Shown piece after piece: positions 52,621 through 63,087 of a DNA stretch of 64,000 nt. The position numbers were made by a program, and so were the translations under genes. Below the pieces are notes generated by a model. It searched no databases. It saw nothing but the letters and a program-made list of their open reading frames with translations, and was not told the DNA's origin. This DNA comes from Alphaproteobacteria bacterium (GTDB lineage Bacteria; Pseudomonadota; Alphaproteobacteria; UBA8366): positions 124,001 through 188,000 of the forward strand of contig JANQKC010000009.1 in NCBI GenBank assembly GCA_028281325.1, in the 5' to 3' direction. Each line of letters opens with the position of its first letter. Position 1 is the first letter of the stretch.

Positions 52621-52834
52621 GCGAATGTCCCTGCGGCGGCGATCCGGCGCATCGAACGCTCGTTTCCCCGCCTCCGTTTTCCAGCCGTTTGGTCTGCTGA
52701 CACGACGATCCTCTGTTCCCGCTACCGACGGACTGGGCACGCTATCGCTGTCCGCCGGGTCGATCAAAGGCTTTGTGCGCTCTGGTGGCGTTGGATGGCG
52801 GATTGCCGCATTCACGGATTTTTCTTTTGTACAC

Positions 52835-52844
52835 TTGTATACAT
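52835..52844. promoter_or_regulatory. Candidate GntR operator upstream of its own gene
   Basis: TTGTATACAT lies in a tract rich in GTAC/GTAT units (TTGTACAC just before, ATGTGTAT just after), about 40 bases upstream of the GntR ATG. The core matches the perfect palindrome TTGTATACAA found between the GntR gene and the flavoprotein gene in 9 of 10 positions. Confidence 0.6.
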
Positions 52845-52882
52845 GTGTATCCTTAAGGTCAGACTATATACGGCAGTTTCGA

Positions 52883-53575
52883 ATGACCGACCAAATCGCC
52901 GACGAAATGATTGCCCTGAAGAACCGGGACGATCGGCAATACGCCTCGCGCAGCGAAGCCGCGCACAGCCTGCTGCGCACCGCCGTGATGGAAGGCGTGC
53001 TGCGGCCCGGCGACCGGCTGCGCGAACTTGACGTGGCAAGCTGGCTGAACATGAGCCGGACGCCCGTGCGCGAATCCTTCCGCCGGCTGGAACGCGACGG
53101 CCTGATCACCTTTGCCCCGCATAAGGGCATGACCGTCACGGTCCTGGACCATGGGGCCGTCATGGAGTTGTATCGCATGCGGGAAGTTCTCGAAGGGACC
53201 GCGGCCTCGCTCGCCGCGCAGCATGCCACGGAGGCGGAAATCGCCTCGTTGAAGGACCTGGTCGGCATGGAAGCGTCGATCGGGGCCAACGAACAGGGCC
53301 TGTCCGACCACAACATCGCCTTCCACAACGCGATCTACGCCGCCGCCCACAACCGCTATCTGCTGCGGTCGTTGAACGGCCTGCGGGATTCGATGGCGCT
53401 GCTGGGCGACACCACCTATTCCATTCTGGGCCGGGCAAAAGCCGCCTGCGCGGAGCACAATGCCGTGGTCGACGCCATCGCCCGCCGCGACGCGGACGGC
53501 GCCGATGAGGCCATGCGGGCGCATATGCGCGGCGCGCAACACGCCCGGCTTCGGCAGATGCACGGCCAGCCCTGA
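52883..53575 (+). CDS. GntR-family (FadR/VanR-type) regulator
   Basis: A 230-residue regulator. The winged helix-turn-helix is at about 20-90 (RSEAAHSLLRTAVMEGVLRP and SRTPVRESFRRLERDGLITF). The FCD ligand domain (about 95-220) keeps metal-binding positions (Asp/His: LSDHNIAFHNAI, AAHNRYLLR, CAEHNAVVDAI). Such regulators sense a carboxylic acid. Similar palindromic sites lie upstream of its own gene and upstream of the FAD flavoprotein gene, which is therefore a likely target. Confidence 0.9.
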   Translation: MTDQIADEMIALKNRDDRQYASRSEAAHSLLRTAVMEGVLRPGDRLRELDVASWLNMSRTPVRESFRRLERDGLITFAPHKGMTVTVLDHGAVMELYRMREVLEGTAASLAAQHATEAEIASLKDLVGMEASIGANEQGLSDHNIAFHNAIYAAAHNRYLLRSLNGLRDSMALLGDTTYSILGRAKAACAEHNAVVDAIARRDADGADEAMRAHMRGAQHARLRQMHGQP

Positions 53576-53658
53576 CCCAATTCGAAACCGATGGCCAACC
53601 AACCAACACCCTATCGAATGCCGGCCATTCCGGCCGTGTTGACCGAGTCTGATCCACA

Positions 53659-53678
53659 TTGTATACAAAGATATACAA
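53659..53678. promoter_or_regulatory. Candidate GntR operator upstream of the flavoprotein gene
   Basis: TTGTATACAA is a perfect 10-bp palindrome, followed by GATATACAA, so the full site also reads TTGTATA-N6-TATACAA. It lies about 100 bases upstream of the flavoprotein ATG. The same core occurs upstream of the adjacent GntR gene. Confidence 0.65.
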
Positions 53679-53774
53679 TCTGAACCGCAATTGTCCGTAG
53701 GACGCAAGGGGCCCACGCGAAAGCCGCGTTGAACGCCCGCAACTGTCGTGTAAGTGTCGGGGGAACCAAAGGAA

Positions 53775-55247
53775 ATGAGCGAAGAATTTGACGTAATCGT
53801 TGTGGGCGCCGGCAATGCCGCGATGTGCGCCGCGATGTCGGCCCACGAGAACGGGGCCAAGGTCTGCATCCTGGAGCGCGCCAACGAGGACGAAGCCGGC
53901 GGCAACAGCCGTTACACGGCGGGCGCCCTGCGGTTTGCGCATAACGGCCTGCAGGACATCATGACCCTCGTCGATCTGACCGACGAAGAGAAGGAAAACA
54001 ACGATTTCGGCACCTACACGACGGACCAGTTCTTCGACGACATGTTCCGCGTCACGCAATACCGGACCGATCCGGAACTGTGCGAGATACTGGTAACGAA
54101 AAGCCTAGAGACGACCAAGTGGATGCATTCGAAGGGCATCCGCTTCATGCCGATGTACGGCCGACAGGCCTTCAAGGTCGACGGCAAGATGAAGTTCTGG
54201 GGCGGTCTCGCGCTGGAGTTCTGGGGCGGCGGCCCCGGCATTTGGGAGATGGAATCGAAGATCGTCGGCGACCTCGGCATCCCCATCAAGTTCGAGCACC
54301 GCGCCGTCGAACTGCTGTATGACGACGAAAAGGTCTACGGCGTGAAGGTCAAACATGACGGCAAGGTCTTCGACATGAAGGCCAAGTCCGTGGTGCTGGC
54401 CGCCGGCGGTTTCGAATCCAATTCCGACTGGCGCACCCGCTATCTCGGCCCGGGCTGGGATCTGGTGAAGGTGCGCGGCACCCGCCACAACATGGGCGAA
54501 GGCATCAAGATGGCGCTCGACATCGGCGCCATGCCCTACGGCAACTGGTCGGGATGCCACGCGGTCGGTTGGGACCTCAACGCGCCGGAATTCGGCGATC
54601 TGGCGGTCGGCGACAACTTCCAGAAGCACAGCTACCCGCTCGGCATCATGGTCAACGCCACCGGAAAACGCTTCGTCGACGAAGGCGCGGATTTCCGGAA
54701 CTATACCTACGCCAAATACGGCAAGGTGATCCTGGAGGAGCCGGGCCAGTTCGCCTGGCAGATCTTCGACCAGAAGGTCACCGGCCTGCTGCGCGACGAA
54801 TACCGCATCAAGCAGATGACCAAGGTCACCGCCAACACGATCGAGGAGCTGGCGCCGAAGCTGGAAGGCGTCGACGCCGATCAGTTCGTCAAGACCGTGA
54901 AGGAATACAACGACGCGGTGATGACCGACGTACGCTTCAATCCCGCCGTGCTGGACGGACGCGGCACCAAGGGCCTGGAGGTTCCCAAGACCAACTGGGC
55001 CAACACGCTCGACGAGCCGCCCTACGAAGCCTACGCGATCACCTGCGGCGTGACCTTCACCTTCGGCGGGTTGCGGATCGACAACGACGGCCGCGTGCTC
55101 GACACCGACCTGCAGAAAATCCCCGGCCTCTACGCGGCCGGCGAGTTGGTCGGCGGCCTGTTCTACTTCAACTACGCGGGCGGCACCGGCCTCATGAACG
55201 GTTCGGTCTTCGGCAAGATCGCCGGCGCGAGCGCCGCGACGGACTGA
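53775..55247 (+). CDS. FAD-binding fumarate-reductase/tricarballylate-dehydrogenase-like flavoprotein
   Basis: A 490-residue flavoprotein of the FAD_binding_2 group. It has EEFDVIVVGAGNAAMCAAMS at the start, GGNSRYTAGALRF near the flavin, and the C-terminal CGVTFTFGGLRIDNDGRVLD and IPGLYAAGELVGGLFYFNYA region. The overall pattern resembles tricarballylate dehydrogenase (TcuA). No TcuB-like partner is adjacent. The ATG at 53775 has AAAGGAA upstream. It probably answers to the neighbouring GntR regulator. Confidence 0.88.
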   Translation: MSEEFDVIVVGAGNAAMCAAMSAHENGAKVCILERANEDEAGGNSRYTAGALRFAHNGLQDIMTLVDLTDEEKENNDFGTYTTDQFFDDMFRVTQYRTDPELCEILVTKSLETTKWMHSKGIRFMPMYGRQAFKVDGKMKFWGGLALEFWGGGPGIWEMESKIVGDLGIPIKFEHRAVELLYDDEKVYGVKVKHDGKVFDMKAKSVVLAAGGFESNSDWRTRYLGPGWDLVKVRGTRHNMGEGIKMALDIGAMPYGNWSGCHAVGWDLNAPEFGDLAVGDNFQKHSYPLGIMVNATGKRFVDEGADFRNYTYAKYGKVILEEPGQFAWQIFDQKVTGLLRDEYRIKQMTKVTANTIEELAPKLEGVDADQFVKTVKEYNDAVMTDVRFNPAVLDGRGTKGLEVPKTNWANTLDEPPYEAYAITCGVTFTFGGLRIDNDGRVLDTDLQKIPGLYAAGELVGGLFYFNYAGGTGLMNGSVFGKIAGASAATD

Positions 55248-55274
55248 CCCTCCGCTCCTGCCATTTCCTGTCAG

Positions 55275-55305
55275 CAACCCCGCTTCCGATTTCGGAACGG
55301 GGTTG
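55275..55305 (+). terminator. Terminator after the flavoprotein gene
   Basis: CAACCCCG-c-TTCCGA-tt-TCGGAA-CGGGGTTG forms a 14-bp stem with one bulged base, 28 bases after the stop codon, followed by ttgtct. The stem is very stable; the T-run is short. Confidence 0.72.
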
Positions 55306-55357
55306 TTGTCTATCACGGCTCGGATACGATCCCGTTATCAGAAACGACGGGGTTTTC

Positions 55358-55786
55358 ATGGAACAACGATTCACGATGGTGTCGCTTGGCGTCAGGGATT
55401 TGAACCGCGCCGCGGCATTTTACGAGGACGGCCTGGGTTGGAAGCGGTCGAGCGACAGCAACGAGTCCATCGTCTTCTTCGAGATGGGGGGCGTCCTGCT
55501 GGGCCTGTATTCCTGGGACGGCTTAGCCGAAGACGCAAAGGTATCACCGGAAGGCACCGGTTTTTCCGGCATCACGATCGCCCATAACGCACGCAGCACC
55601 GAAGAGGTCGACAGGATTCTGGATACCGCGAAGGCCGCCGGCGCAAAAATCCTGAAACCGGCCGAAGATGTCTTCTGGGGCGGCTACTCCGGCTATTTCG
55701 CGGATCCCGACGGCCATTTGTGGGAGGTGGCGTACAACCCATTCTGGCCGCTCGATGAGCAGGGCCACCCGCAATTGGCCGATTAA
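55358..55786 (+). CDS. VOC-family protein
   Basis: A 142-residue VOC-domain protein: FTMVSLGVRDLNRAAAFYED at the start, and SGYFADPDGHLWEVAYNPFW, the usual metal-site ending, near the C-terminus. The ATG at 55358 is the first Met before the fold. The ligand is unknown. It is separated from the flavoprotein by a terminator hairpin, so it probably has its own promoter. Confidence 0.88.
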   Translation: MEQRFTMVSLGVRDLNRAAAFYEDGLGWKRSSDSNESIVFFEMGGVLLGLYSWDGLAEDAKVSPEGTGFSGITIAHNARSTEEVDRILDTAKAAGAKILKPAEDVFWGGYSGYFADPDGHLWEVAYNPFWPLDEQGHPQLAD

Positions 55787-55792
55787 CGCGCC

Positions 55793-56926
55793 TCAGAGAT
55801 ACATCGCCGAGACGATCGCCACCTTGTTCTGCGACGCGGTCGCCTGGTCGCTGTCCCACATCACCTCGATCTGCCGGATGATGTCCTTGTCCTCCTTCGT
55901 CATCGGAATGTTACCGATGCGCATACGACACAGAATGTTGATCGTGCCGACAAGGTTCTGAACGAAAGGATCGGTACTCGAAACGGAGCGGAGGGCAAGG
56001 ACCGCATCGGCCAGCGTCGTGCGGAGCATCCGAAATTGCTCCAATATCGGCTCGCTGGGAAACAACCGTGCGGAGAAGGAAATCATCATGCCTTCATCGA
56101 GGATGCGCTGACGCTGAGAGATCGCATCCGCCGCGATCGCCCCGAGCCGCGCCCGCTCGATCGGCGGCAAATGGGCGAGCGCGTCGTCGAAGAACGCCAG
56201 GTTGCAAAACTGCAGGGCCGCGACGGTCAACCAGGGATCGGTGGCCTGAAAGTTGCCGAGGCCCAGCCGGATGACACGATTGCTCGCGTCGGAATCGTCC
56301 GCCGGTCCATCCCGGTACAGTTTCATATCGGGTTGCGCCGCGATCTTGCCGCGCCAGGCAGCCGAAGTGAGCCAGCTGTATTCGAACCCAAGCGCCGGAT
56401 GGATCGGCACGCCCGATAGAATCGCCAAGCGATGCAGGCCATACCACGCGTCATGGCCGTTCACGTTCCCGACAAAGGTTTCGACCCGGCGGGCCGGATC
56501 CTCGAAGGTCACCGCGGCGGGCGCGCTTTCGGACTGAGCGCCCTTATGATCATGGCGGATGCAGGTACCATGCACGAGCACGTGCAAGGCATTGTGAGCG
56601 AGATAGTCCACCCCGGTTGCAACATAGCGCGGATCGATCCAACTCGACTCGTCGAGCCACATGAAGTACTCGCCGGACGCCGCCGCGCGGGAGGCCGCGA
56701 CGCATTCGACCGCGCTCAGCTTTCGGGTATCGCGCAAGACCTTAACCCGCACGTCCGTTGCCGCCAGCTTGTCCACGAAAGCGACGCGATCCTGTTCGGC
56801 CGGTCCGTCATACAGGATAATTTCGATGGATTCATAGCTCTGCCCCACGGCGGCCCGCACGGCGCGCTCGACATGCGCCATCGGACCGGAAACGGCAACA
56901 CCGATACTAACGAGTGGATCGCTCAT
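55793..56926 (-). CDS. Glycosyltransferase family 2-like protein
   Basis: A 377-residue protein with a GT2-type N-terminal fold. It has DPLVSIGVAVSGPMAHVERA, IEIILYDGPAEQDRV, and a DxD-like position in EYFMWLDESSWIDPRYV. The C-terminal 150 residues are helical and unassigned. The ATG at 56926 begins the fold; an upstream Met is 8 codons earlier. It could transfer a sugar to an envelope glycan; a weak C-terminal region makes the exact family uncertain. Confidence 0.75.
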   Translation of the reverse strand: MSDPLVSIGVAVSGPMAHVERAVRAAVGQSYESIEIILYDGPAEQDRVAFVDKLAATDVRVKVLRDTRKLSAVECVAASRAAASGEYFMWLDESSWIDPRYVATGVDYLAHNALHVLVHGTCIRHDHKGAQSESAPAAVTFEDPARRVETFVGNVNGHDAWYGLHRLAILSGVPIHPALGFEYSWLTSAAWRGKIAAQPDMKLYRDGPADDSDASNRVIRLGLGNFQATDPWLTVAALQFCNLAFFDDALAHLPPIERARLGAIAADAISQRQRILDEGMMISFSARLFPSEPILEQFRMLRTTLADAVLALRSVSSTDPFVQNLVGTINILCRMRIGNIPMTKEDKDIIRQIEVMWDSDQATASQNKVAIVSAMYL

Positions 56927-57123
56927 ATGTCGTACCGCGGCGAAGTGCAAAATCCCGCGAGCAGAATACTGTAAGAAGCATCCGTTGCCATAGCGTCGGG
57001 AGCTGTCGTCCTGGATTGGCCCGACGCCCTGTCGATCCTGTATGCTGCCGGTCGACGCGCGGTTTCACCGAATTCGCGCGCCATCGCGATATGCAGTCTT
57101 TGCAGAGAAGGAGCGCCCGCGCC

Positions 57124-58590
57124 ATGCAACCGAAGAACATGATGTTCATCATGTCCGACGAACATCAAGGCAATGCAATGGGTTGCCAAGCGCATCCGTT
57201 GGTCAAGACGCCGACGATGGACCGGCTCGCGGCGAACGGCACCCTCTTCGACGCGGCCTATGCGTCCTGCGCGATCTGCGTGCCGACCCGCGCCGCCTTC
57301 GCCACCGGACGGTATGTCCATGACATCGGCAACTGGTGCAACGCGCATCCATACACCGGGGCGACCACGGGTTGGGGCCATCGATTGCAGCAAAACGGGC
57401 ACCGAGTCGTTTCGATCGGCAAACTGCACTACCGCAACGAAACCGACGAGACCGGCTTCGACGAGCAGATCGTGCCGATGCATGTGGTGAACGGAATCGG
57501 CGATGTGGCCGGCGCCGTGCGCGACGAACTGCCGGTCAAGGGCAACTGCAAGAAACTGTCGGACGAGATCGGCCCCGGTGAGTCGATGTACACCGAATAC
57601 GACCGCAAGATCGTCGACAACACCGTCGCTTGGCTGCAGAACGAAGCGCCGAAACACCGCGACAAACCGTGGTGCATCTTCGCGTCCTTCGTCTGCCCGC
57701 ATTTCCCGCTGATCGCGCCGCCGGAATTCTACGAGATGTATCCGGTCGACGGCATCCCCCTGCCCGAGCCGCATCCCGACCGCGGCTACACGCGACATCC
57801 GTGGATCGAGGCCGCCGCGAACTGCTCGATCTACGACCAGTTCTTCACGGACGAGACCCGCAAGATCGCCATCGCCTCCTACTACGGCATGATTTCCTTC
57901 CTCGACGACAACATCGGCAAGGTGCTGGCGGCGCTCGACGACTGCGGCCTCGCCGACGACACGCGCGTGGTCTACACCAGCGATCACGGCGACAACCTCG
58001 GCACGCGCGGTCTGTGGGGCAAATCGAACATGTATCAACCGGCGGCGCATATCCCGATGATCATGGCCGGTCCCGACGTACCGAAAGGCAAGGTCAGCAA
58101 AACGCCGGTCACGCATGTAGATTGCTACCAGACGATCCTGGATTGCGTCGGCTTGCCGCCGGACGAGACGGATAAGAACCTGCCGGGGAAATCGATGTTC
58201 GACATCGCAATGCAGGACGACGACAAGACCCGCGTCGGCTTCAGCGAGTATCACGCGTCCGGCGCCAAGACCGGCGCCTTCATGCTGCGCCGGGCCAATT
58301 TCAAATACATCTACTACGTGGAGATGGACCCGGAACTCTACGACCTGGATGCCGATCCGATGGAACTGAACGACCTGTCGAACGCGCCGGAACATGCGGC
58401 GCTGATGGACGAGTTCCAGATGCAATTACGCGCCATCTGCGACCCGGAAGCGGTCGACCGGCGCGCCAAGGCGGACCAAGCGGCGCTTGTCGAAAAACAC
58501 GGCGGCCGCGCGGCCGTGCTGGACCGCGGCAGCTTCGGCGGCACCCCCGCGCCGGGCTACAAGCCGGAGTTCAGGTCGGGCGCGGAATGA
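57124..58590 (+). CDS. Sulfatase (Cys-type, formylglycine-dependent)
   Basis: A 488-residue sulfatase. The start QPKNMMFIMSDEHQGNAMGC carries the metal-binding Asp. The modified-Cys motif is CVPTR (in ASCAICVPTRAAFATGRYVH), matching C-x-P-x-R, so it needs formylglycine activation. SDHGDNLGTRGLWGKSNMYQ is the second metal site. No signal peptide is visible, so it may act in the cytoplasm, as for choline-sulfatase-type enzymes. The activating enzyme is not in the window. Confidence 0.9.
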   Translation: MQPKNMMFIMSDEHQGNAMGCQAHPLVKTPTMDRLAANGTLFDAAYASCAICVPTRAAFATGRYVHDIGNWCNAHPYTGATTGWGHRLQQNGHRVVSIGKLHYRNETDETGFDEQIVPMHVVNGIGDVAGAVRDELPVKGNCKKLSDEIGPGESMYTEYDRKIVDNTVAWLQNEAPKHRDKPWCIFASFVCPHFPLIAPPEFYEMYPVDGIPLPEPHPDRGYTRHPWIEAAANCSIYDQFFTDETRKIAIASYYGMISFLDDNIGKVLAALDDCGLADDTRVVYTSDHGDNLGTRGLWGKSNMYQPAAHIPMIMAGPDVPKGKVSKTPVTHVDCYQTILDCVGLPPDETDKNLPGKSMFDIAMQDDDKTRVGFSEYHASGAKTGAFMLRRANFKYIYYVEMDPELYDLDADPMELNDLSNAPEHAALMDEFQMQLRAICDPEAVDRRAKADQAALVEKHGGRAAVLDRGSFGGTPAPGYKPEFRSGAE

Positions 58591-58832
58591 CTTGAACGAC
58601 CGGACCTGAACCACCCCGCCATACAAATACACGGGTTCTAGGCAATCGCCAGAGTCGTTATCGAGTGCATGAATAGAGACGATTCTTTCACATTTCTTAA
58701 CTAGAAACTGTTTGGATCGGTCACGGTCGGACACCCCCTTTGGCTTCCTAAGAAAACACCACGCGACAGCAAGCAGCGCATTGGGAAGTTTCTCGAAACG
58801 ACAACGCTCGGGCTCTCTCAGATAGCCATCCT

Positions 58833-60563
58833 ATGAATTCGAACCCGCATTCCACCGTTATCGAGACAACCAAACCGCGACTTTCCGTAGAATTCTGGAT
58901 CGCGATTTACGCGATCGCCGTTTCGCTGATCCCTCCCGCCTTTGCCTTTATCGACGATAGCGTCGCCGCCGTCTTCCGACACTTCGCGGCGGACGCCTTT
59001 ATCTACCTCGCCGTCGCCGCCAAGTCGCAATTCGGCCACTACACGTTCGATGGCGTCGAACCCACCAACGGCTTCCACCCGTTATGGCAAATGACGCTCC
59101 AACTCGTTTTTCAGGTATTCGATCTCTCCGCCGATAAAGTTCGCCAACTCTATGCAAGTTATTGGCTGTCCGTCATCCTGACGACCGTCGGGAGCGTCCT
59201 GACGGTCCAAACCGTATTCCGATGGACGAAATCCTATCCAACGGCTTTGCTGGCCGTGCCGGGCCTGTTCGGGTTGGCGATGCTGCTCTGCGATTGGCCA
59301 ACCGGCTCCCTGTGGAGCTTCATGAACGGAATGGAGAGCGCATTCAGCTTTCTGTCCATCGGGCTACTGCTGTTCTTCCTGTCCCATAGCACCCGGTTGC
59401 CGCTCGTCGGCGACGAGACGGTGGACCGCCGCTCGCTGTTGATGCTGTCGGTCTTGTGCACCGTGATGGTCTTCAGTCGTCTCGACGACATCTTTCTGCC
59501 GGCGGTTCTGACCGCCTGGCTGGTGTTGCGGCGGGATGCACCGGTCTCCAAACGGTTTGAGGCTGTTCTCTGGTTCTGTATTCCGTTGGCGGGTACCCTT
59601 CTCGCCTACTTCGCATTCAATCTCGCGACTGTTGGTCACGCCATGCCGGTCAGCGCCGCGGCAAAATTCGACCTTAGAACGCCTTTAATCAACATCGGTT
59701 TTCTTGGCTCATCCTTGCACGCCCTGGTCCCAAACCTCCTGTACGACCCCTTCGGCGAAAACACCGGCAATGTCGGCATCACCGCCGTCAATTGGCGAAA
59801 CGCGCAACTGTTGGTGCCGATCGTGGCCGCCCGGCTGCTCCTGTCCCGATTGCATTGGCTCGATCTCGGCAACGGCACCCACTTCCATGTCTGGATGCGG
59901 TTGTTGCTGATCTACGTAATGACAAAGGGCATCTACAATTTCTTGTTCGTACCGCTGATTCACCAAGGGAATTGGTACTTTGTGCTTTCAATAACCATCA
60001 TCAATCTCGCGGGCGCCGTGGCGCTTTTACGCGGGCTCCGGCACGTGCTCGCGCGGCGCGTGGCGTTGAACAAGGCGCTCCTCCCGACGATCGGTGCGAT
60101 CACGGCGGCGAGCCTCGCGCTGTTCATCCATGACCGGCAGACCACGGCAGAAGCCGACCGGTACATCGCGATGTTCAAGCACGGTCCAGCGATCACCGAA
60201 AAACTTAAGTCGACGGTACAGGAACCCCGCATCCTAGAGGCGGATGACGGAATCCTGAATTTCGCGCTCGGCGTGCCGACGAAGAGCGCGTTCAAGTTCG
60301 CGATCGATCCCAAGGCCTACACTGCGTTTAGGGAAGGGCGTTTTCTGTCGGAGGCCGCGCGGCGCGGGTACCAGCTCATCGGAAGCCTTTATTACCTGCG
60401 CTCGGCAACACCGGAAGACCTTACACCGGAGACCATTCCCGATACGTTGCGCGAAAACTTGTATAGTGCAACGGACTGGGATCTCGACGATTTCGATTTC
60501 GAACTCGTACTTCAGGACGAAGCCACCGGGGCGGTGTTCATCCGCTTTACGCCGAAGCGCTGA
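58833..60563 (+). CDS. GT-C-like polytopic membrane protein
   Basis: A 576-residue membrane protein with about ten hydrophobic helices. The first luminal loop has AADAFIYLAVAAKSQFGHYT followed by FDGVEPTNGFHPLWQ. That acidic loop and the TNGFHPLW motif recur in GT-C-type sugar transferases using polyprenyl-phosphate donors. The C-terminal 130 residues look soluble and periplasmic. It probably modifies an envelope glycan or protein. Function is inferred from this loop only. Confidence 0.7.
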   Translation: MNSNPHSTVIETTKPRLSVEFWIAIYAIAVSLIPPAFAFIDDSVAAVFRHFAADAFIYLAVAAKSQFGHYTFDGVEPTNGFHPLWQMTLQLVFQVFDLSADKVRQLYASYWLSVILTTVGSVLTVQTVFRWTKSYPTALLAVPGLFGLAMLLCDWPTGSLWSFMNGMESAFSFLSIGLLLFFLSHSTRLPLVGDETVDRRSLLMLSVLCTVMVFSRLDDIFLPAVLTAWLVLRRDAPVSKRFEAVLWFCIPLAGTLLAYFAFNLATVGHAMPVSAAAKFDLRTPLINIGFLGSSLHALVPNLLYDPFGENTGNVGITAVNWRNAQLLVPIVAARLLLSRLHWLDLGNGTHFHVWMRLLLIYVMTKGIYNFLFVPLIHQGNWYFVLSITIINLAGAVALLRGLRHVLARRVALNKALLPTIGAITAASLALFIHDRQTTAEADRYIAMFKHGPAITEKLKSTVQEPRILEADDGILNFALGVPTKSAFKFAIDPKAYTAFREGRFLSEAARRGYQLIGSLYYLRSATPEDLTPETIPDTLRENLYSATDWDLDDFDFELVLQDEATGAVFIRFTPKR

Positions 60564-60574
60564 TCCACGCGGCT

Positions 60575-61657
60575 CTACCCCACCGCATATTCCGCGACCA
60601 ACCCATCCTTGAACCGCAGGCCGTGACCCGGCGTTTCCGGGGCGGTCATGATGCCGTCGACCGGCGAGGCCCAGTCCTCGAACAGGTCGCCCAGCAGGCC
60701 CATCTCCTCGATAATCAGGCCGTTGGGGATCGACGCCATCAGGTGGATCATCAGTTCCGGATAAAGATGCGGCGCGATCTTCATGCCCCAGGTGTCGGCG
60801 ATGGCGGCGATCTTGCGCAGTTCGGTCAGGCCGCCGCGCACCACGTCGGGCTGCAGGATCGGAATCTTCGGGTTCTCGAAGAAGGGTTTTAGCTCGAAAC
60901 GGGTGAAGTGGCTCTCGCCGCCGACCACGCGGGTGTCCAGCGCATCGGCGACCCGAAAGTACCCGTCGAAATCGGTCGGTACGACGGGTTCCTCCAGCCA
61001 GTAGATACCGTGATCCTGCAGGCGTTTGCCCATCAGGATCGCCGTGTCGGCGGTCCAGGCCATGTTCACGTCGACCATGATGTCCACGTCCTCGCCGACC
61101 GCGTCGCGCACCCGCCGCGTGTTCTCCACATCCTCGGCCTCGGTCCAGGTATGGCCGACCTGCATCTTCACGGCCTTGAAGCCTTCCCCGACCAACCGCT
61201 TGGCCTTCTCGACCATGCCGTCGCCGCCGAGGCCGCGCCAAACGCCGGACCCGTAGGCCGGCACCTCTTTCCGGCAATGCCCCCAGAGGCGATGCAGCGG
61301 GAGCCCCGCCTTCTGCCCGACCAGATCCCATAGCGCCACGTCGACCGCCGACAACGCGAACATCTGCGCGCCGCCGCGACCGTCCGCCTGCCCGGCCATC
61401 CATAGATCATGCCAGATACCCTCGACTTCGGTGGCGTCGCGGCCCAACAGACGCGGCGCGATCACCTCTTCCAGGCAGGCCTTGGTCGTGCGAAAGCCGT
61501 CGCGCATGTAAAGCTGATAGCCGAGACCGATCAGGCCGGAATCAGTCTCGATCTCGACCGCCAAGATATCCCGGTCTCTGTCATATCCCTTCTGTACCAA
61601 AAGCTGCTCGACATAGGGCACGCGCATAAGCGTGACCCGGACATCTTTGATGATCAT
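60575..61657 (-). CDS. Mandelate racemase/muconate-lactonizing (enolase-superfamily) enzyme
   Basis: A 360-residue enolase-superfamily enzyme. The N-terminal lid (IIKDVRVTLMRVPYVEQLLV) and barrel residues are seen: KMQ in GFKAVKMQVGHTW, metal ligands in IMVDVNMAWT, YWLEEPVVPTD and VVGGESHF, and the catalytic His in MKIAPHLYPEL. The barrel KxK is KxQ here, so the base set differs from mandelate racemase. It probably dehydrates or epimerises an acid sugar. The ATG at 61657 starts the fold. Confidence 0.88.
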   Translation of the reverse strand: MIIKDVRVTLMRVPYVEQLLVQKGYDRDRDILAVEIETDSGLIGLGYQLYMRDGFRTTKACLEEVIAPRLLGRDATEVEGIWHDLWMAGQADGRGGAQMFALSAVDVALWDLVGQKAGLPLHRLWGHCRKEVPAYGSGVWRGLGGDGMVEKAKRLVGEGFKAVKMQVGHTWTEAEDVENTRRVRDAVGEDVDIMVDVNMAWTADTAILMGKRLQDHGIYWLEEPVVPTDFDGYFRVADALDTRVVGGESHFTRFELKPFFENPKIPILQPDVVRGGLTELRKIAAIADTWGMKIAPHLYPELMIHLMASIPNGLIIEEMGLLGDLFEDWASPVDGIMTAPETPGHGLRFKDGLVAEYAVG

Positions 61658-61851
61658 GGCGAACTGGTCCCTCTGGAGCGGCGATTGCGACCGCCTTCGC
61701 TGCGTCAACAACGCGGCATAACCACCTGTGGTTTGATGAAAACCTTCCCGGGATTTGACATCGCCTCAATGCTGCTGTCAAACGAAGGGACACGTCGTTA
61801 TGGCCGGGCGATCGCCTGGAAATCAGCAATCACGCCGCGGGAGGACACGGG

Positions 61852-63083
<1,232 letters not shown>

Positions 63084-63087
<4 letters not shown>

